Part shown: positions 38,310-46,030 of the stretch, piece by piece
Layout of the letters: every line of letters starts with the position of its first letter
Numbering within the stretch: the stretch's first letter is position 1
Origin: Photobacterium sp. DA100
GTDB lineage: Bacteria; Pseudomonadota; Gammaproteobacteria; Enterobacterales; Vibrionaceae
DNA: 64,000 bases
NCBI RefSeq assembly: GCF_029223585.1
Contig: NZ_CP119423.1
Location: 992,001 to 1,056,000 of the forward strand
Reading direction: 5' to 3'
Made by a program: the position numbers and the translations under genes
The notes under the pieces: model-generated
What the model saw: the letters and a program-made list of their open reading frames with translations, nothing else
What the model was told of the DNA's origin: nothing
The model's database searches: none

Positions 38310-38328
38310 GCGGGTGCCGGGCACCCGC
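38310..38328 (+). repeat. Intercistronic hairpin, permease - hydantoinase gene
   Basis: GCGGGTGCC-G-GGCACCCGC, a very stable GC stem without a T-tract. Confidence 0.55.
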
Positions 38329-38355
38329 TCATGCACACTGATAAGGTAGAGAAGA

Positions 38356-40482
38356 ATGCGTAAAGTACGAATTGGTATTGATGTCGGTGGTACGTTTACC
38401 GATGCCGTGGTTATTGATAATCAGACAGGTGAAGTGATCGCCAAGGCCAAACGGCCAACAACCCACCACCACGAGGATGGTGTGGCCCAGGGCATTGTTG
38501 AGATCATCAACGAAGTGCTGACCAACAATAATATTTCCCCAGAGCAGGTAGTGTTTATTGCCCATGGCACGACACAGGCAACCAATGCCTTGTTGGAAGG
38601 TGATGTGGCAAAAGTTGGCATCATTGGGATAGGTAAGAGCAAGGCGGCATTCAATGAATTGAATGTAAAACACATTGAGCTAGCTCCAGGTAAGTTTCTT
38701 GAAACCGAGTTCAGCTATTTTGATGTTGATGAGATCACCAAAGACAAAGCGGATCAGGCCATTAATGAGTTAGTTGCCAAAGGATGCGAGGTGATTGTCG
38801 CTTCTGAAGCCTATGCGGTAGATGACCCTCATCTGGAAAAGCTTGTCACTGAACTGGCTCGCGAGAAGGGCCTTTACGCAACCAGTGGCCATGAGATATC
38901 CCAGCTTTATGGCCTGCGGATGCGAACCCGTACCGCGGTGGTCAATGCCTCGCTGATCCCGAAAATGATCGAAACGGCCAATATGACCGAGCAAGTGGTC
39001 AAGCGGGTAGGCATCCCGTCGGAGCTGATGATCATGCGCGCCGATGGTGGTGTGATGTCGGTCAACGAAGTGCGACAGCGTCCAATCCTAACCATGCTAT
39101 CTGGACTGGCGGCGGGCGTTGCTGGTGCCTTGATGTACGAAAAAATTTCTGACGGTGTGTTCTTCGAAGTCGGCGGTACCTCGATTGACATCTCAGTGAT
39201 CAAAGACGGCAAGGTTATTGTTAACAATGCTCAGGTTGGTAAGCATAAAACCTACCTTAAGGCGCTGGATGTCCGTACCTTGGGTATTGCTGGAGGCTCA
39301 ATGATCCGTATTGGCGAAGGAAAGATCATCGATGTCGGCCCGCGCTCTGCCCACCTTGCGGACAAGCACTATGAGTGCTTTGTCGATGCCCCCGTGACTA
39401 ATGCCAAGCTCAAGGAGATCACCCCGTTACCGGGCGATAGCCCGGACCATGCCATCATTACCTCCGATCAGGGAGATTACGCCTACACCCTTGCTGGCGC
39501 AGCAAATATCCTTGGCTATGTCCCTGAAGACGATTATGCCCATGCTAATGTGGAAGCGGCACGTGTTGCCTGGCAGCCGCTGGCAGAGTATTGCGGAAAA
39601 ACCGTGGAAGAAGTGGCCCGTGAGGTCATGGACATTGCCTGTGAAAAGATCTGGAATATTGTCGGCCCGATGATCAAAGAGTACGAGGTTAACCCGGAGT
39701 ACATCGAGTTTGTTGGCGGCGGTGGTAGTGCAGCTATTACCACGTTTGCCCTTGGTGAGAAATATGGCTTTAAAGCCAAAACCGCCAAGAATGCTCCATA
39801 TATTTCAACCATTGGTGTTGCGATGGCGATGGTTCGAGAGCAGATCGAGCGCTCGGTGGTTGATCCTTCGTCCAGTGATATCCAAAAGATCCGTGCCGAT
39901 ATCATGGATCAGATTGTTGCCCAGGGAGCCAAGGAAGAATCTGTTGAGATTGCCATTGAGGTAGACAAGCAACGAAATATCTTGATTGCCACAGCAACCG
40001 GTGCGACCGAGTTCTCCAATGATGGTGGGGTGGAGAACCTGACTGAAGAAGCCATTACTGCCAAGGTGGCTGATGTGTTCTCGGTTGACCGTAAATTGGT
40101 GCAGGCCAAAGCACAGTCAGGGGCGTTCCACATCGTCAAGGCACCGAAGGAATCCCGTAAGTTGTTTAACCTGATCCGCAAGACGGAAGAGCATTACGCA
40201 GTGGTCAAAAACGATGGCATGATCCCGCTTAAGCTCAAGGGCGCGCAGTTTATCAAAACCGCCCGTAGCGGTTACGGTGATGCGCTCAATACCCTGGTTG
40301 CCCAGCTATCTTCTTATTCAGATGCAGGCCAGACTATCCCTAAAGTCTATGCCTTTACCGGCTCGAGGATGTTTGACTACTCCGGGCTGTTTAGCACCGA
40401 CCAGCTTAGCTCAATGATGAGTATGGATCTGGAACACCTCGATGCCCAGCAGGATATCCTGTTGGTCGCGGCGAAAAAATAA
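38356..40482 (+). CDS. Hydantoinase A / oxoprolinase-family ATPase, without HyuB partner
   Basis: A 708-residue protein of the HyuA group. The N-terminal ASKHA ATPase block is RIGIDVGGTFTDAVVID, followed by FIAHGTTQATNALLEG, the second ATPase motif FFEVGGTSIDISVI, RTLGIAGGSMIRIGEG and the adenosine-site segment IEFVGGGGSAAIT. Family members use ATP to open cyclic amides (N-methylhydantoin, 5-oxoproline) or drive carboxylation, usually with a HyuB-type subunit. No hyuB is present here. The substrate may thus be a lactam or amide-bearing aglycone; this is inference. Confidence 0.85.
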   Translation: MRKVRIGIDVGGTFTDAVVIDNQTGEVIAKAKRPTTHHHEDGVAQGIVEIINEVLTNNNISPEQVVFIAHGTTQATNALLEGDVAKVGIIGIGKSKAAFNELNVKHIELAPGKFLETEFSYFDVDEITKDKADQAINELVAKGCEVIVASEAYAVDDPHLEKLVTELAREKGLYATSGHEISQLYGLRMRTRTAVVNASLIPKMIETANMTEQVVKRVGIPSELMIMRADGGVMSVNEVRQRPILTMLSGLAAGVAGALMYEKISDGVFFEVGGTSIDISVIKDGKVIVNNAQVGKHKTYLKALDVRTLGIAGGSMIRIGEGKIIDVGPRSAHLADKHYECFVDAPVTNAKLKEITPLPGDSPDHAIITSDQGDYAYTLAGAANILGYVPEDDYAHANVEAARVAWQPLAEYCGKTVEEVAREVMDIACEKIWNIVGPMIKEYEVNPEYIEFVGGGGSAAITTFALGEKYGFKAKTAKNAPYISTIGVAMAMVREQIERSVVDPSSSDIQKIRADIMDQIVAQGAKEESVEIAIEVDKQRNILIATATGATEFSNDGGVENLTEEAITAKVADVFSVDRKLVQAKAQSGAFHIVKAPKESRKLFNLIRKTEEHYAVVKNDGMIPLKLKGAQFIKTARSGYGDALNTLVAQLSSYSDAGQTIPKVYAFTGSRMFDYSGLFSTDQLSSMMSMDLEHLDAQQDILLVAAKK

Positions 40483-40491
40483 AAGGGAAAA

Positions 40492-41082
40492 ATGATGTCT
40501 GATACCGATTTTGCCTATGCACTGAAGCAACTACAGATGGATAAATATGCTGCAAAGATCCCTGTAGAAGAGCATCGGGATATCGTGGAGCAGGCACTGG
40601 CATTGGGTGAGCGTGTGGCGGGTGCGTACCGCCACACCAACTTCTACCTGGCTTTTGAGCAAGCGGGCTACAAAATTGAATATACCCGCAATGTGGAGCA
40701 GGCCCTCAAGCATGGCTTGATGATGCGGGCCGAGATCATTGAAGACAACCTCGGCAAACGGGTACTTATCTACCGCGACAGTATTGATCAGGCCCTGGCG
40801 GATCTTGCTCGATTTGGCGTTGAGGCTAGCTCGGCAATGATCGAGTCACTCTATCTTGCTCACGAGTTCTTTCATATGTTGGAAATGACGGGGCAGGTTG
40901 AGGATCCTGTCCTGCAGCGCAAGGTTGTCAGGTTGACCCTGCTGGGTAAGTCGTTCTTCGGCCACCTGCATTCCCCCTCTGAGATTGCCAGTAACCGTTT
41001 TGCCCACCGAGCCTGTCAGGCACCATTTAACCCATTGCTAATTGACGAATTATTCATAGGGGATGAAAGTGAAACCCAATAA
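40492..41082 (+). CDS. Small HExxH zincin-like protein of unknown family
   Basis: A 196-residue soluble protein I cannot assign to a named family. Residues 124-128 read HEFFH within SLYLAHEFFHMLEM, a classic HExxH zinc-peptidase helix. E164 in SEIASNRFAHRA is well placed as a third ligand: the E-x3-N-x-F-A pattern recalls IrrE/ImmA-type metallopeptidases. The N-terminal ~110 residues are helical with no signal peptide. It starts nine bases after the hydantoinase gene and overlaps the FAD oxidoreductase gene by 20 bases, so it is translated with them. It may be a peptidase/amidase or a metal-dependent partner that replaces HyuB. ATG at 40495 is an alternative start. Confidence 0.75.
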   Translation: MMSDTDFAYALKQLQMDKYAAKIPVEEHRDIVEQALALGERVAGAYRHTNFYLAFEQAGYKIEYTRNVEQALKHGLMMRAEIIEDNLGKRVLIYRDSIDQALADLARFGVEASSAMIESLYLAHEFFHMLEMTGQVEDPVLQRKVVRLTLLGKSFFGHLHSPSEIASNRFAHRACQAPFNPLLIDELFIGDESETQ

Positions 41083-42409
41083 GACCTATGCTGGCTACGA
41101 TGTTGTGGTGGTCGGTGGTGGCACAGCAGGTGTTGCTGCTGCACTATCGGCATCACTTCAAGGATTGAAAGTTGCTTTACTTGAGAAGCGAATTGCCCTC
41201 ACCGGTACCCAGGCTAATGCCATGGTTACCCCATTTATGCCATCTCATGTTCATGGCTCGACAACCGCGGACATGCTGACTAATGCCTATCATCAGCATA
41301 TGGCAGGCCAAGGCCGTTTGACCTTGCCGGGCAATATGGAATTGTATTCCCCGGAGAGCTTCAAGTTGCTCAATGAACAGGTATTGACCGAAAGTGGTGT
41401 TGAGATTTTTTATGATGCGACCGTGATAGCCGCTGATACAGAAAATGGGGTTATTCAGTCAGTGACCGCATTGATTTTTGATAACTTCTACAAGTTTGAA
41501 GCCGAGCAATTTATCGATGCATCCGGAGATGCACTCTTATCGCGGTTTGCTGGTGTCCAGTTGATGACCGGTGATACGGATGGTACCCGCCAGTCGGTGT
41601 CTTTCCGGTTTGAAATGGCCAATATCAATTTTGACCGCCTACGCCAATACCTGGCTCAGGCTAATTACACCTTCTGTGATCCGGCCGATGAAACCTTTAT
41701 GGAGTTTGTCCACGTGCCGGGTGTTGAAGCTTGCGGAGAGCTTTTGAAGGTATTTGGCAAAGCCCAGCAAAATGGCGAGTTGACCCCAGAGATTGCACGT
41801 TACATCCAAGGTTTCTCTATGCCGGGCAAGCCGGGGTGCCTGTCTTTCAACAACCCGCAAATGCCACAGCTGGGTAATGTTGAGGATCCACAAGTCTTCT
41901 CGGAGTATGTTCGCTATGGCCGCAAGATGCAGCACCAACTGGCTGCGTTCCTTGTCGCTAATATTCCGGGTTTTGAGCAAGCGTTTATCTCCCAGGAAGC
42001 TAATATGCTCGGGGTCCGAGAGTCAAACCGCGTCAAAGGGCGTTATGTGATGACGGCTAATGACTATGCCCAGCGCCGCAAGTTCGATGATGGTATTGCT
42101 AGGGGGGATTGGTATATCGATATCCACAGTGATGACCTTGAAGTCGAAGATGAATCATTCAAGAAGAAATATGACAAGGGTGAATACTATGAGATCCCTT
42201 ATCGCTCGCTCGTCTGTGGGGAAGTGGCTAATCTGATTTTCGTTGGCCGGATCATTTCCTGTGATTTCAAAATGCAATCGAGTATCCGTATTCAGCACAC
42301 TTGCCGGGACATGGGCGATGCAGCAGGTCGTGCCTGTGCATTTGCCAAGCAGCATGGTATGGCTCTTAACCAAGTCAATGGGCGTGACCTCAAGGGGGAG
42401 CGTGTATGA
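41063..42409 (+). CDS. FAD-dependent oxidoreductase (FAD_oxidored / GidA-like fold)
   Basis: A 448-residue flavoprotein. The dinucleotide-binding motif YDVVVVGGGTAGVAAAL is at residues 11-27, followed by VALLEKR and a late FAD-contact segment SIRIQHTCRDMGDAAGRACA typical of this family. The substrate is unknown; relatives oxidise or dehydrogenate small organic molecules. It overlaps the zincin gene by 20 bases and the DUF4127 gene by 4 (ATGA), so all three are tightly coupled. A GTG two codons in, at 41069, is an alternative start with better ribosome-site spacing. Confidence 0.85.
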   Translation: MKVKPNKTYAGYDVVVVGGGTAGVAAALSASLQGLKVALLEKRIALTGTQANAMVTPFMPSHVHGSTTADMLTNAYHQHMAGQGRLTLPGNMELYSPESFKLLNEQVLTESGVEIFYDATVIAADTENGVIQSVTALIFDNFYKFEAEQFIDASGDALLSRFAGVQLMTGDTDGTRQSVSFRFEMANINFDRLRQYLAQANYTFCDPADETFMEFVHVPGVEACGELLKVFGKAQQNGELTPEIARYIQGFSMPGKPGCLSFNNPQMPQLGNVEDPQVFSEYVRYGRKMQHQLAAFLVANIPGFEQAFISQEANMLGVRESNRVKGRYVMTANDYAQRRKFDDGIARGDWYIDIHSDDLEVEDESFKKKYDKGEYYEIPYRSLVCGEVANLIFVGRIISCDFKMQSSIRIQHTCRDMGDAAGRACAFAKQHGMALNQVNGRDLKGERV

Positions 42410-43914
42410 AGACCCTGTTTATTCCTTTAGATGAGCGGCCATGCAATAAACTCTATCCCGAGTACATTGCCAAGACAGCCGATATTGAGCTGGTTAACGT
42501 TCCAGATTCTCTGTTGAGTAATAAAAAGCGGCCGGCAAATACCGAGCAGCTTTGGCAGTATGTGTTTGCCAATATGGCAGGTGTTGACGCGGTTATCCTA
42601 TCGGTGGAAATGATGATGTACGGAGGCTTGATACCGTCACGTCTCCATGCACTAGAGGACTCTGACAAACAAACGTTTGTCGCTAACCTTCGCCGTTTGA
42701 GAGCCCAGAACCCAGAGACAAAGATCTACGCCTATAACTGTATCATGCGATGTCCGAGCTACAGTTCTAGTGACGAGGAGCCGGAATATTATGATGATTT
42801 TGGCGCTGAAATCTTCAAAAGGAAGTACTTACAAGACAAGCAGCAGCGCCATGGTCTAGAGGGAGACGAGTTAGTTCAACTTGGGGAGCTCGCTGATAGT
42901 GTCCCGCAGTTTGTTCTTGCCGATTTCGAGGGGCGCCGTGCGTTCAACTCATCGGTCAATATGGCTGTAGCAGAACTGGTAAAAGACAAGGTTATCAATT
43001 TCCTTGTGATCCCACAGGATGATTCCAGCCCATACGGTTACACCGCACTGGATCAGAAAAAGGTGCTGGGTTACATCGAGCAACAGGACCTGTCGTTTGA
43101 TATTGCGATTTACCCGGGAGCGGATGAAGTGGGGGTGACCCTGCTTGGCCGGGCGTTTAATGAGTATCACGGCAAGGTGCCGAAAGTATTTCCGTTTTAC
43201 GCCTCAACCCTGGGCCCGCAGACTATTCCTCTGTATGAAGACCGGCCGATGAATGAGTCGGTGAAGTCACACATCCGTGCTGTTGGCGGTCGCTGGTGTG
43301 ATAACAGTCAGGAAGCCGATCTCGTGTTGGCTATAAACTCGCCGGGTAAGATCATGCAAGAGGCTGCTCAGCAAAGCGAAAAAGATCTTACATACAGCTC
43401 TGGCCGTAACCTGCAGGACTTCGCTCTGCGGATCAAAGATTATCTCGATGCTGGTAAAAAGGTGGTGTTGGCGGATAGTGCCTTTGCCAATGGTGGGGAT
43501 CTTGAGCTGATTCGCTTCCTCAATAAATTAGGGGTATTGGGCCAACTGGCTTCCTACAAAGGCTGGAACACTAACTGTAATACGTTGGGCAGTACGTTGG
43601 GGGCAGGGATGATTGCTGATATTGGGCAACCTGCTGTGGTGGAGAATGTGGTTTACCATGTACTTGAGGATGTCTGCTACCAGTCAGTGGTGCGCAGTGA
43701 ATTACTACAGCGCTATTTCTCTGATGCGGCATTTGGCCACACTTCCTACCAGCCTGAGCAGGAGCTCCAGGCCATGGCGTACACAGCGCAACGATTGCTG
43801 GAGCTGTATCGTGCCTTGACGGCCGATTCCTTGCCACAAGATGTTGCTCTGGAAACCTATGCCCCGTGGCACCGGACTTTCGAGCTTGGTATCCGTTTGA
43901 AGGTGGGGGGGTGA
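42406..43914 (+). CDS. DUF4127-family protein
   Basis: A 502-residue cytoplasmic protein of the uncharacterised DUF4127 family, recognised by the opening LFIPLDERPCNKLYPEY and by MMYGGLIPSRLH, IPQDDSSPYGYTALD and the ADEVGVTLLGRAF segment. Conserved Asp, Glu, Arg and His residues suggest an enzyme, but no reaction is known. It overlaps the FAD gene by 4 bases and ends two bases before the regulator gene. The location ties the family to amino-sugar or mannoside breakdown. Confidence 0.85.
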   Translation: MKTLFIPLDERPCNKLYPEYIAKTADIELVNVPDSLLSNKKRPANTEQLWQYVFANMAGVDAVILSVEMMMYGGLIPSRLHALEDSDKQTFVANLRRLRAQNPETKIYAYNCIMRCPSYSSSDEEPEYYDDFGAEIFKRKYLQDKQQRHGLEGDELVQLGELADSVPQFVLADFEGRRAFNSSVNMAVAELVKDKVINFLVIPQDDSSPYGYTALDQKKVLGYIEQQDLSFDIAIYPGADEVGVTLLGRAFNEYHGKVPKVFPFYASTLGPQTIPLYEDRPMNESVKSHIRAVGGRWCDNSQEADLVLAINSPGKIMQEAAQQSEKDLTYSSGRNLQDFALRIKDYLDAGKKVVLADSAFANGGDLELIRFLNKLGVLGQLASYKGWNTNCNTLGSTLGAGMIADIGQPAVVENVVYHVLEDVCYQSVVRSELLQRYFSDAAFGHTSYQPEQELQAMAYTAQRLLELYRALTADSLPQDVALETYAPWHRTFELGIRLKVGG

Positions 43915-43916
43915 GT

Positions 43917-44732
43917 ATGATTGAAACCCCACTTTTTGCCAATATCCAACAACTTCTGCCATCGTTGAGCCCGACACTGACTCAACTGGCAGAATACATC
44001 CGCGAAAACCCCCAGAAAGTGGTGAGGCTGACGGTGACAGATCTTGCCCAGCAGGCACAAGTGAGTGTATCGAGCGTCAGCCGGTTATGTCGAGAGCTTG
44101 GCTATCGCAGTTATGCTGAGTTTAAGTTGGCGTTAACGCTGGAATGCGGTCAGCAGGAGGTGCCGGTGCAGGGGCATGATCCTTATCCTGTGTTTAATGA
44201 GGTTGATCAGGCACTTCGTTTGACTCGGCAACTGATCGATGAAACGAGTATGGAACGGCTTGTGAGTCATATTCACCAAGCACGGCAGATCACCGTACTT
44301 GGCGTTGGTGCGAGCAGTATAGTGGCTGATTACCTTAGCTATCGGTTGCTTAGGCTGGGTAAGCGGGTAACCTGTTACCAAGATATGCACTTGGCTGCAA
44401 TAGCCGCTTCGCAGTTCAACCATCACGATACAATGGTTGTGGTGTCCAGCTCTGGCTCGACCAAGGATGTGCTGCATGCCGTTAAGGTCGCCCACCAGAC
44501 TGACTGTGCAATTTTGGCCATAACCAATGTCAAAACGAGCCCGCTATCTGAGCTGGCTGACTATCAAGTGGTGGCTGCCGCTGCTGAAACTGCGGTCAAT
44601 GGAGGGGCGCTGGCAGGCAAGGTTGGTTCATTGGTGCTGGTTGATGTCTTGGTGAGTAAAATGCTTGCTATTAGTGGCTACCATGATGCTGTGGTTGATT
44701 CGGCCAATGCTGTCACGGATTTGCTGGTATAG
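43917..44732 (+). CDS. RpiR-family transcriptional regulator (HTH + SIS)
   Basis: A 271-residue regulator with an N-terminal RpiR helix-turn-helix (LTVTDLAQQAQVSVSSVSRLC, residues ~37-57) and a C-terminal SIS sugar-phosphate-binding domain (ITVLGVGASSIVADYLSYRL and MVVVSSSGSTKDVLHA). The family senses phosphorylated sugars such as ManNAc-6-P, GlcNAc-6-P or MurNAc-6-P. As the last gene of the operon it probably controls it. The start is set at the ATG after GGGTGAG. The palindromes at 32193 and 32492 are candidate operators. Confidence 0.9.
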   Translation: MIETPLFANIQQLLPSLSPTLTQLAEYIRENPQKVVRLTVTDLAQQAQVSVSSVSRLCRELGYRSYAEFKLALTLECGQQEVPVQGHDPYPVFNEVDQALRLTRQLIDETSMERLVSHIHQARQITVLGVGASSIVADYLSYRLLRLGKRVTCYQDMHLAAIAASQFNHHDTMVVVSSSGSTKDVLHAVKVAHQTDCAILAITNVKTSPLSELADYQVVAAAAETAVNGGALAGKVGSLVLVDVLVSKMLAISGYHDAVVDSANAVTDLLV

Positions 44733-44828
44733 CGCTAATACTGTCGGTAGGGGGAAATAAGGATTCAGATTCAGTTAGATAACAGAGATTTCCATCTATA
44801 CTCTTTATGAGTAATAAGGAGGTGTTAG

Positions 44829-45032
44829 ATGGTTAAAGCTGGACTGTTAATGTCAGCCTTGTTTGCCCTAGCAAGCTCTATGGCATGGGCTGAGAGTGCC
44901 GATAAGACGTCGAAAAATGCGTGTGACTGTGACAAGAAAGTCATTGCTAAACATTATGAGTATGATCCAAGGGGAAATTTGCCCCCGATGGAAGAAATTA
45001 CCAGTGCGATGGGAAATAGTAGCAATCGGTAA
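44829..45032 (+). CDS. Small exported protein, 67 residues, unknown function
   Basis: A real small gene judged by three signs: a very strong AAGGAGG ribosome site, a clear signal peptide (cleavage after SSMAWA, about residue 21) and a terminator 25 bases after the stop. The mature ~46 residues are charged and include C32 and C34 (ACDCDKK), with a Pro-rich segment (RGNLPPMEE). I do not recognise a family. The CxC pair could bind metal or form a disulfide; inference only. Confidence 0.65.
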   Translation: MVKAGLLMSALFALASSMAWAESADKTSKNACDCDKKVIAKHYEYDPRGNLPPMEEITSAMGNSSNR

Positions 45033-45056
45033 TTGAGATTGTAGTAAGTAAGACAC

Positions 45057-45090
45057 AAAAACGAGGCCTCATGGCCTCGTTTTTGTTTTT
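45057..45090 (+). terminator. Terminator of the small exported protein gene
   Basis: Stem AAAACGAGGCC / GGCCTCGTTTTT with a TCAT loop and a long T-rich tail. Confidence 0.9.
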
Positions 45091-45227
45091 ATCGCCTAGC
45101 ACAACGATTTTTGTTTTATGGCTGTGTCTTTCGTTACATCTCCGTGACATCTCGAATCGAAATCACAGAAAGAAAATCCGGTTTATTTCACAGCCTGTAG
45201 AGCGCCTGCTTGCTTTGTGAGCGGTTT

Positions 45228-45302
45228 TTAGCAGTTGCTTTTGTACATTTCCGCAAAGCTTGGTTGGTAAAGCGCAATGATTTTTTCAAAAATACGAGCC
45301 AT
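45228..45302 (-). CDS. Putative 24-residue small protein (or dual-function RNA)
   Basis: A 25-codon ORF on the minus strand beginning MARIFEKIIALY and ending MYKSNC. Support: an excellent ribosome site (TTGAGGAAGTAGAT then ATG), a perfect -10 hexamer (TATAAT at 45411-45406) and an approximately 97-base leader between them that can form nested stems (CAGCC/GGCTG around CCGCC/GGCGG). An in-frame TAG four codons after the -15 region precludes a longer protein. The peptide is amphipathic and basic at the start. No hairpin terminator is obvious downstream. I do not recognise the peptide. Vibrios are known to make dual-function small RNAs of this general kind, which would be a testable comparison. 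Confidence 0.5.
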   Translation of the reverse strand: MARIFEKIIALYQPSFAEMYKSNC

Positions 45303-45411
45303 ATCTACTTCCTCAATCTAAATCTCAATGGTTGGGGAAACAGCCTACAACCCGCCAAAAAGAAGACTTTTACTCTCTGGGCGGCCTTATCTGTTTCTGG
45401 GGCTGATTATA
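45303..45411 (-). promoter_or_regulatory. Promoter and structured leader of the 24-codon ORF
   Basis: -10 TATAAT at 45411-45406 (minus strand); the -35 is weak, suggesting an activator. The leader carries inverted segments CAGCC (near 45401) with GGCTG (near 45342) enclosing CCGCC with GGCGG. Structure was judged by eye. Confidence 0.45.
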
Positions 45412-45703
45412 GGCATTTTAAATTTATCCAAAAGCGAGTTAATTTTCGCTTTCGCATTATTTTTTCTAATCTTTATTTCTATCGGCTACTGGCCGTAGCG
45501 ACTTGTTTGTCAGTAGCGGCTAAAGGTTAGTGTTAGCTGAATATGTAGTTCAATCATATTCAATACTCTTTTTTCTAAGGGTAAATAAGCCATATATGAA
45601 GTGATAAAACAGAAAGTGAAATGGCATTAATACGTTCAATCACGATTTGAAAAAGTGTAGTTTTGATGTCTTGGTTGGAGTGGGCTGTATAGGGCTGGAA
45701 AGT

Positions 45704-45717
45704 TTGATCTGGGTCAA
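45704..45717. promoter_or_regulatory. FNR box upstream of cydA (distal)
   Basis: TTGAT-CTGG-GTCAA, 9 of 10 consensus positions. Confidence 0.7.
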
Positions 45718-45753
45718 CCAAGGTGTGGGTGGTTAATAAATGAGCAAGGTTTA

Positions 45754-45767
45754 TTGATATTTATCAA
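45754..45767. promoter_or_regulatory. FNR box upstream of cydA (proximal)
   Basis: TTGAT-ATTT-ATCAA, a perfect match to the FNR consensus, 50 bases from the distal box. Confidence 0.8.
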
Positions 45768-45843
45768 AGCAAATTGTGCGATAAATCCATTGAGCATGAG
45801 AGAGAATGCCAGTAATATTAGCAATGACTTTATTAGCTGTAGC

Positions 45844-45859
45844 TTAACAACAAATTAAC
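45844..45859 (-). promoter_or_regulatory. ArcA-type direct repeat upstream of cydA
   Basis: On the minus strand GTTAA-N6-GTTAA, the 11-bp-spaced repeat bound by phosphorylated ArcA. In E. coli ArcA activates cydAB as oxygen falls. Confidence 0.65.
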
Positions 45860-46030
45860 TAATTTGGTACAGCGTTGCAACATATCAAGGATGTCATTGA
45901 TTTATAAGATGGTGACAGCCAGGAAGGTGAAAAAAATTGCGGCGTCGTTTGGCTACATTTTGCTAAGCCCAACCATAAGTGCACTGTGTTGTACTGTCGT
46001 CAGTCAGCCTGGCGAAAGAAGGAGTTCTCA

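Larger units (their letters stand above)
45412..46030 (+). promoter_or_regulatory. cydABX control region
   Basis: About 620 bases upstream of cydA. It holds two FNR boxes and one ArcA-type direct repeat (listed separately). An in-frame ORF-like stretch starting at 45864 runs into cydA in another frame and is not treated as a gene. Confidence 0.65.

Noticed and set aside
45210..45530. 106-codon plus-strand ORF upstream of cydA
   Set aside because: No ribosome site, unlike neighbouring proteins in composition, and it runs antisense across the better-supported small gene and its promoter.
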